Shown here in pieces: positions 5,625 through 8,629 of a stretch of 8,629 nucleotides of DNA. Each line of letters opens with the position of its first letter. Position 1 is the stretch's first letter. Origin of the DNA: Actinomycetota bacterium (GTDB lineage: Bacteria; Actinomycetota; Actinomycetes; Actinomycetales; Microbacteriaceae); NCBI GenBank assembly GCA_009704225.1, contig WLEN01000023.1, positions 1 through 8,629 of the forward strand. Direction: 5' to 3'. The position numbers and the translations under genes are program-made. Below the pieces are notes generated by a model. The model saw only the letters and a list, made by a program, of their open reading frames with translations. It was not told the origin of the DNA and searched no databases.

Positions 5625-5969
5625 TTACTTCTTCGGTTTAGAGGTGGGTGCTGATGGAGTCGTCTTTTTCGACGCTGGCGTGGACGACGGCTTTCGCGCC
5701 GTGGTTGCGCGTTTTGTGGGCGGCTTGACTGATCGGGCTGCCTCTACGCGCTCGGCTATCTTCTTGACGTTTACAGAAACAGCTGACGCAACCTCGGGCG
5801 CGTTCTCCTTGACAAATTCCGTCGCGGCGGAAACCTGCTCCTGCACTCGTGGGTCGTTCCACACCTTGAGTGCTGCGTTCTTCATCTGGTTGTAGCGAGC
5901 ACGTCCATCGCGAGTGCCGAGGACATAGCCAATACCGAGACCGAGTACCAAAAGAATTTTCCCGCGCAC
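5625..5969 (-). CDS. YtxH-like small membrane-anchored protein
   Basis: A 114-residue protein with an N-terminal membrane segment (residues 4-18, KILLVLGLGIGYVLG). This is followed by TRDGRARYNQMKNAALKVW, a conserved juxtamembrane stretch of the YtxH-like proteins common in Microbacteriaceae, and a helical segment with VNVKKIAERVEAA. The last 35 residues are a low-complexity Lys/Thr/Ser/Pro-rich basic tail, probably disordered and able to contact nucleic acid or acidic polymers. It starts with GTG, chosen because AAGGGGG (5982-5976) sits 6 bases upstream, the best ribosome binding site in the window. It heads the four-gene unit with the holin-family, DUF3618 and hemD genes. The molecular function is not known. 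Confidence 0.8.
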   Translation of the reverse strand: MRGKILLVLGLGIGYVLGTRDGRARYNQMKNAALKVWNDPRVQEQVSAATEFVKENAPEVASAVSVNVKKIAERVEAARSVKPPTKRATTARKPSSTPASKKTTPSAPTSKPKK

Positions 5970-5975
5970 TGTGAA

Positions 5976-6008
5976 CCCCCTTGTATGCCTTTGAGATTAA
6001 ATAGCCTA
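5976..6008 (-). promoter_or_regulatory. Promoter and ribosome binding site of the YtxH-hemD operon
   Basis: In the 100-base gap 5970-6069, TAGGCT (6008-6003, within TAGGCTAT) fits TANNNT and would give a leader of roughly 25-30 bases. AAGGGGG (5982-5976) then acts as ribosome binding site before the GTG at 5969. This contrasts with the leaderless starts on the + strand. No -35 hexamer or terminator hairpin for the upstream peptidase gene could be identified in the rest of the gap (6009-6069). Confidence 0.45.
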
Positions 6009-6069
6009 ACCCTGATTAGCGAAGGCGAAAACCGATTGAGTGTGTTTTATCTTGTGAGTGGCTTGCGTG

Positions 6070-8019
6070 TCACCAAATCGTCACGCGCTCGGCTGGGTCG
6101 AGCCACATCGGATCGGCTGTCGTTACGCCAAATGTCTCATGGAAAACGTCTAAGTTTCTAACAATTTGGTTGCACCGGAACTCGGGCGGCGAGTGAGGAT
6201 CAATCGCGAGAAGCCTGAGGGCTTCTTCGTCGCGTGCGGATTGCCTCCATGCCTGCGCCCACGACAAGAAGAATCGTTCCGCGCCGGTCATTCCGTCGAC
6301 GAGGGGCGGCTCGGCGCCATTCAATGACAGCAGGTACGCCTTCCAGGCGATGCTCAGGCCGCCAAGGTCGCCGATGTTTTCGCCAATCGTCAATTCACCA
6401 TTGACCGTGTGACCCGGAAGCGCTCGAGGTTCCAGCGCGTTGTACTGGTCAATCAGCGCTTTAGTGCGTTCCGTGAATCGCTCGCGGTCGACATCGCTCC
6501 ACCAATTCGACAAGCGTCCGTCACCGTCGAATTCGCTTCCTTGGTCATCAAAACCGTGCCCGAGCTCGTGCCCGATGACGGCCCCGATTGCGCCATAGTT
6601 TGCCGCAGCGTCACGCTCGGCGACGAAGAACGGGTACTGCAGAATTGCGGCGGGAAAGACTATTTCGTTGAAGCCAGGGTTGTAATACGCGTTCACTGTT
6701 TGGGGCAACATGAACCATTCGTCGCGGTCGAGCGGTTTTCCAACCTTGCCCAACTCGCGCGCAAAATCGAATCGAGCGATGGTGAACATGTTTCCCACGA
6801 GGTCGTCAGCCGTGACCTGAACCGACGAGTAATCGCGCCAGCGAACCGGATACCCAATCTTGGGGGTGAATTTATCAAGCTTCTCGAGCGCTCGCGCCTT
6901 TGTTTCGTTGCTCATCCACTCGAGGTTCGAAATCGATTCGCGGTACGCCTCGATGAGATTCGCGATAAGCAAGTCCATCTGGGTTTTCGCCGCCGGCGGA
7001 AAATGTCGCTCAACGTAAATTTTACCCACTGCTTCGCCGAGGCCTCCCTCAACAAAACCAACTGCCCGCTTCCAACGGTCACGCAGTTGCGGAGTGCCCG
7101 ACAGAGTCGTTCCGTAGAACGCGAAGTTCTCGTCGACGAATTCTGCGGAAAGGTAAGGAGCAAGTCCATGAATGACCTGCCAGCGCAACCAGTCGGTCAG
7201 TGACTCAAGGTCGGAAGACTCGAGGATCGCACGAGCGCCTTCGATGAAGGAGGGTTCTCGCACAACCAGCTCGGCAAAAACGTTGTCCGCGACACCAAGA
7301 GCGTCGCGCCACGGCGCGGCGATCGGGCCAAGCGACGTGGCGAACTCGTCCCATCCCACAAGGTTGTAAGTCGCATGCGTGTCACGCGTCTTCACGTTGT
7401 CCCAGTGGACGGCCGCAAACTTCTCTTCGATTGAATAGACACGCGCCGCGCGGTCTGCGGCGTCAGACAAACCAGAAATCACAAACATTCGTTCGAGGTG
7501 CCCTCGGTACGCTTCTCGAATCGACGCGAATGTCTCGTCGCGGAAGTACGATTCATCAGGCAGTCCAATTCCACTCTGCTCGACGAAGGCGAGGTAACGC
7601 TCTGGGTCGCCCGGGTCGTTGTCGACCCACATCGACACAAACGAGCCGATACCGTCTCGCTCGAACTCCCCCAGCGCTGACATGAACTCGGCCAAACTTC
7701 CCACGCGGTCGATGCGGTGCAGGAGGGGCTTCAGGGGTGAAGCGCCGAGCGCGTTGACAGTGTCGACATCCATGAAACTCGCATACAGATCGCCAACTTT
7801 ACGGGCCTCTGTGCCTTCAGCCGCCGACTGGCACTCTTCGATAATTACGCGGACGGCCTTTTCGGCCTCTTCGGCAAGAACGTGGAACGAACCGTACCGA
7901 GCGCGATCTTCGGGGATCGGCGTCCGCTCAATCCAGCGTTCATTGATGTGGCGGTACAAATCATCGGCGGGACGAATCGCGTCGTCGCGTTCGTCAATTT
8001 CAATTCCAGACGTTGTCAT
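6070..8019 (-). CDS. pepO: M13-family zinc metallopeptidase (PepO/neprilysin-like)
   Basis: A 649-residue endopeptidase of the neprilysin family that cleaves oligopeptides. The N-terminal M13_N region (about 10-400) starts with DDLYRHINERWIERTPIPEDRARYGSF. The catalytic region follows: NAYYNP (443-448, the substrate-binding NAxY motif), zinc site HELGH (484-488) followed by GFDDQGSEFDGDG, and the third zinc ligand Glu547 in ENIGDLGG (547-554). The late DPHSPPEFR motif supplies a conserved His. There is no signal peptide or membrane anchor, so the enzyme is predicted to be cytosolic. The usual Cys in the C-terminal CxxW is replaced (VTIW), consistent with no disulfides. The ATG at 8019 is chosen because AGGAG lies 5 bases upstream; a GTG at 8025 overlaps that site. 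It follows the trkA-type gene by 24 bases and is probably co-transcribed with it. Confidence 0.95.
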   Translation of the reverse strand: MTTSGIEIDERDDAIRPADDLYRHINERWIERTPIPEDRARYGSFHVLAEEAEKAVRVIIEECQSAAEGTEARKVGDLYASFMDVDTVNALGASPLKPLLHRIDRVGSLAEFMSALGEFERDGIGSFVSMWVDNDPGDPERYLAFVEQSGIGLPDESYFRDETFASIREAYRGHLERMFVISGLSDAADRAARVYSIEEKFAAVHWDNVKTRDTHATYNLVGWDEFATSLGPIAAPWRDALGVADNVFAELVVREPSFIEGARAILESSDLESLTDWLRWQVIHGLAPYLSAEFVDENFAFYGTTLSGTPQLRDRWKRAVGFVEGGLGEAVGKIYVERHFPPAAKTQMDLLIANLIEAYRESISNLEWMSNETKARALEKLDKFTPKIGYPVRWRDYSSVQVTADDLVGNMFTIARFDFARELGKVGKPLDRDEWFMLPQTVNAYYNPGFNEIVFPAAILQYPFFVAERDAAANYGAIGAVIGHELGHGFDDQGSEFDGDGRLSNWWSDVDRERFTERTKALIDQYNALEPRALPGHTVNGELTIGENIGDLGGLSIAWKAYLLSLNGAEPPLVDGMTGAERFFLSWAQAWRQSARDEEALRLLAIDPHSPPEFRCNQIVRNLDVFHETFGVTTADPMWLDPAERVTIW

Positions 8020-8024
8020 AGCCA

Positions 8025-8029
8025 CTCCT
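8025..8029 (-). promoter_or_regulatory. Ribosome binding site deciding the M13 peptidase start
   Basis: AGGAG on the minus strand lies 5 bases before the ATG at 8019. It overlaps the first base of the alternative in-frame GTG (8025-8023), which therefore cannot use it, so the shorter 649-residue protein is favoured. Confidence 0.75.
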
Positions 8030-8043
8030 GTTGATAGGCGTTT

Positions 8044-8629
8044 TTAGTTGAGCAGACCGAACTGTTCTGCTTCCTTGGTCGGTCCCGCCACCAAGACCTC
8101 GTCATGTTCGGCAACGATCGTGTCGCTGTCGGCGTTGACCCAGGTCCCTTTGCCCCTCTTTACCGCCATCACCGTTACGCCATATCGTTTGCGAATCTCG
8201 GAATCCCCGAGGCGGGTTCCGATGATGTGTTGGTTTGCCGTTGTCTTGATGATGACGTAGGTGTCGTCGACCTCGATGAAGTCGGTCGATCCCTTGACCT
8301 GGTGGGCGACGCGGCGGCCCATGTCGTTCTCGGGGTACACCACGTGGTGAACCCCCACTTGCTCCAAGATTTCGCCGTGTTCGACTGAAGTGGATTTTGC
8401 CCAAATCTCTTTGACCCCGATTTTGGTGAGGTAGGCAGCGGTCAGGATGCTCGCGAGAATGTCGGAGCCAATCGCAATGACGCACACGTCGTACTCCTTA
8501 ACATTGAGTTGCTCGAGTGCTTCGTTGACACCGGGGTCAACGCGGACGACTTTCGTCAACAATCCGTTGTGACGCTGGACACGGTCCTCGTCGGTCTCTA
8601 TTCCCAGCACCTCGATTCCGATCTCGACA
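8044..8629 (-). CDS. trkA: TrkA/KtrA-type potassium channel regulatory subunit, N-terminus beyond the window
   Basis: The last 194 residues of a peripheral RCK (regulator of K+ conductance) protein that gates Trk/Ktr potassium uptake. The open frame continues to the right edge (VEIGIEVLGIETDEDR) and fits the Rossmann fold from just after its first helix. The GxGxxG dinucleotide loop is therefore outside the window, and the internal GTG at 8610 is not the true start. Visible parts are the acidic residue at the end of strand 2 (GIETD), the central DVCVIAIGSDILASILTAAYL, the IWAKSTSVEHGEILEQVGVHHVVYPENDMG stretch (beginning at 8370), and a TrkA_C domain (about the last 80 residues: IGTRLGDSEIRKRYGVTVMAV, then HDEVLVAGP). 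A TrkH/KtrB channel gene would be expected upstream, to the right. Whether it is TrkA, KtrA or KtrC cannot be decided from this fragment. Confidence 0.92.
   Translation of the reverse strand, partial: VEIGIEVLGIETDEDRVQRHNGLLTKVVRVDPGVNEALEQLNVKEYDVCVIAIGSDILASILTAAYLTKIGVKEIWAKSTSVEHGEILEQVGVHHVVYPENDMGRRVAHQVKGSTDFIEVDDTYVIIKTTANQHIIGTRLGDSEIRKRYGVTVMAVKRGKGTWVNADSDTIVAEHDEVLVAGPTKEAEQFGLLN

Noticed and set aside
6409..7203. 264-residue + strand open frame inside the M13 peptidase
   Set aside because: It is opposite an enzyme whose zinc and substrate motifs are intact; no domain, promoter or ribosome binding site supports it.
1..8629. tRNA, rRNA, riboswitch, CRISPR, insertion sequence or direct-repeat content
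   Set aside because: No cloverleaf, repeated spacer pattern, transposase frame or terminal repeat was found; essentially all sequence is explained by coding frames.

Overview
The window looks like the chromosome of a high-density, moderately GC-rich actinobacterium, most likely a small-genome member of the Microbacteriaceae or a close relative. This is inferred from the style of the proteins: a RegX3-like response regulator tail, a lipoate ligase with its accessory domain in front, a YtxH-like / Actinobacteria-type 'holin' / DUF3618 gene set, a GGEGT-type phosphofructokinase and a cytosolic M13 peptidase. It also fits the frequent absence of Shine-Dalgarno leaders. No phylogenetic search could be run, so the family assignment is tentative. 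Coding density is about 96-97%; the longest gap is 100 bases.

Layout, left to right. (1) The last 49 codons, stop included, of an OmpR/PhoB-family response regulator (+) end at 147, overlapping the stop codon of a convergent lipoate-protein ligase gene (144-1193, -). (2) The ligase is preceded by a 17-codon mini-ORF (1190-1243, -) that appears leaderless and whose stop overlaps the ligase start as ATGA. (3) A head-to-head promoter region (about 1244-1299) separates this from a + strand block: an MFS_3-type exporter (1300-2637), a stand-alone Lrp/AsnC regulator (2695-3132) and 6-phosphofructokinase (3185-4210). Each of these three seems to start at or within a base or two of its transcript 5' end. 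(4) pfkA converges on hemD with overlapping stop codons (4207-4210). (5) The right half is all on the - strand. Reading from the right edge it holds a truncated TrkA/KtrA-type K+ channel regulator, an M13 metallopeptidase, a 100-base gap with a promoter and a good ribosome binding site, and then a compact four-gene unit. That unit is a YtxH-like protein, a two-helix 'phage holin family' protein, a DUF3618 protein and uroporphyrinogen-III synthase; the last three are joined by overlapping reading frames.

Functions are mostly housekeeping: lipoylation, glycolytic commitment, heme synthesis, K+ homeostasis, peptide turnover and efflux. There is no mobile element, CRISPR array, RNA gene or phage module. 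The most interesting signals concern expression architecture: a recurring [CT]GCCTANNAT box placed 6-7 bases before three starts, the leaderless mini-ORF coupled to lplA, and two convergent gene pairs that share their stop codons with no room for a terminator.
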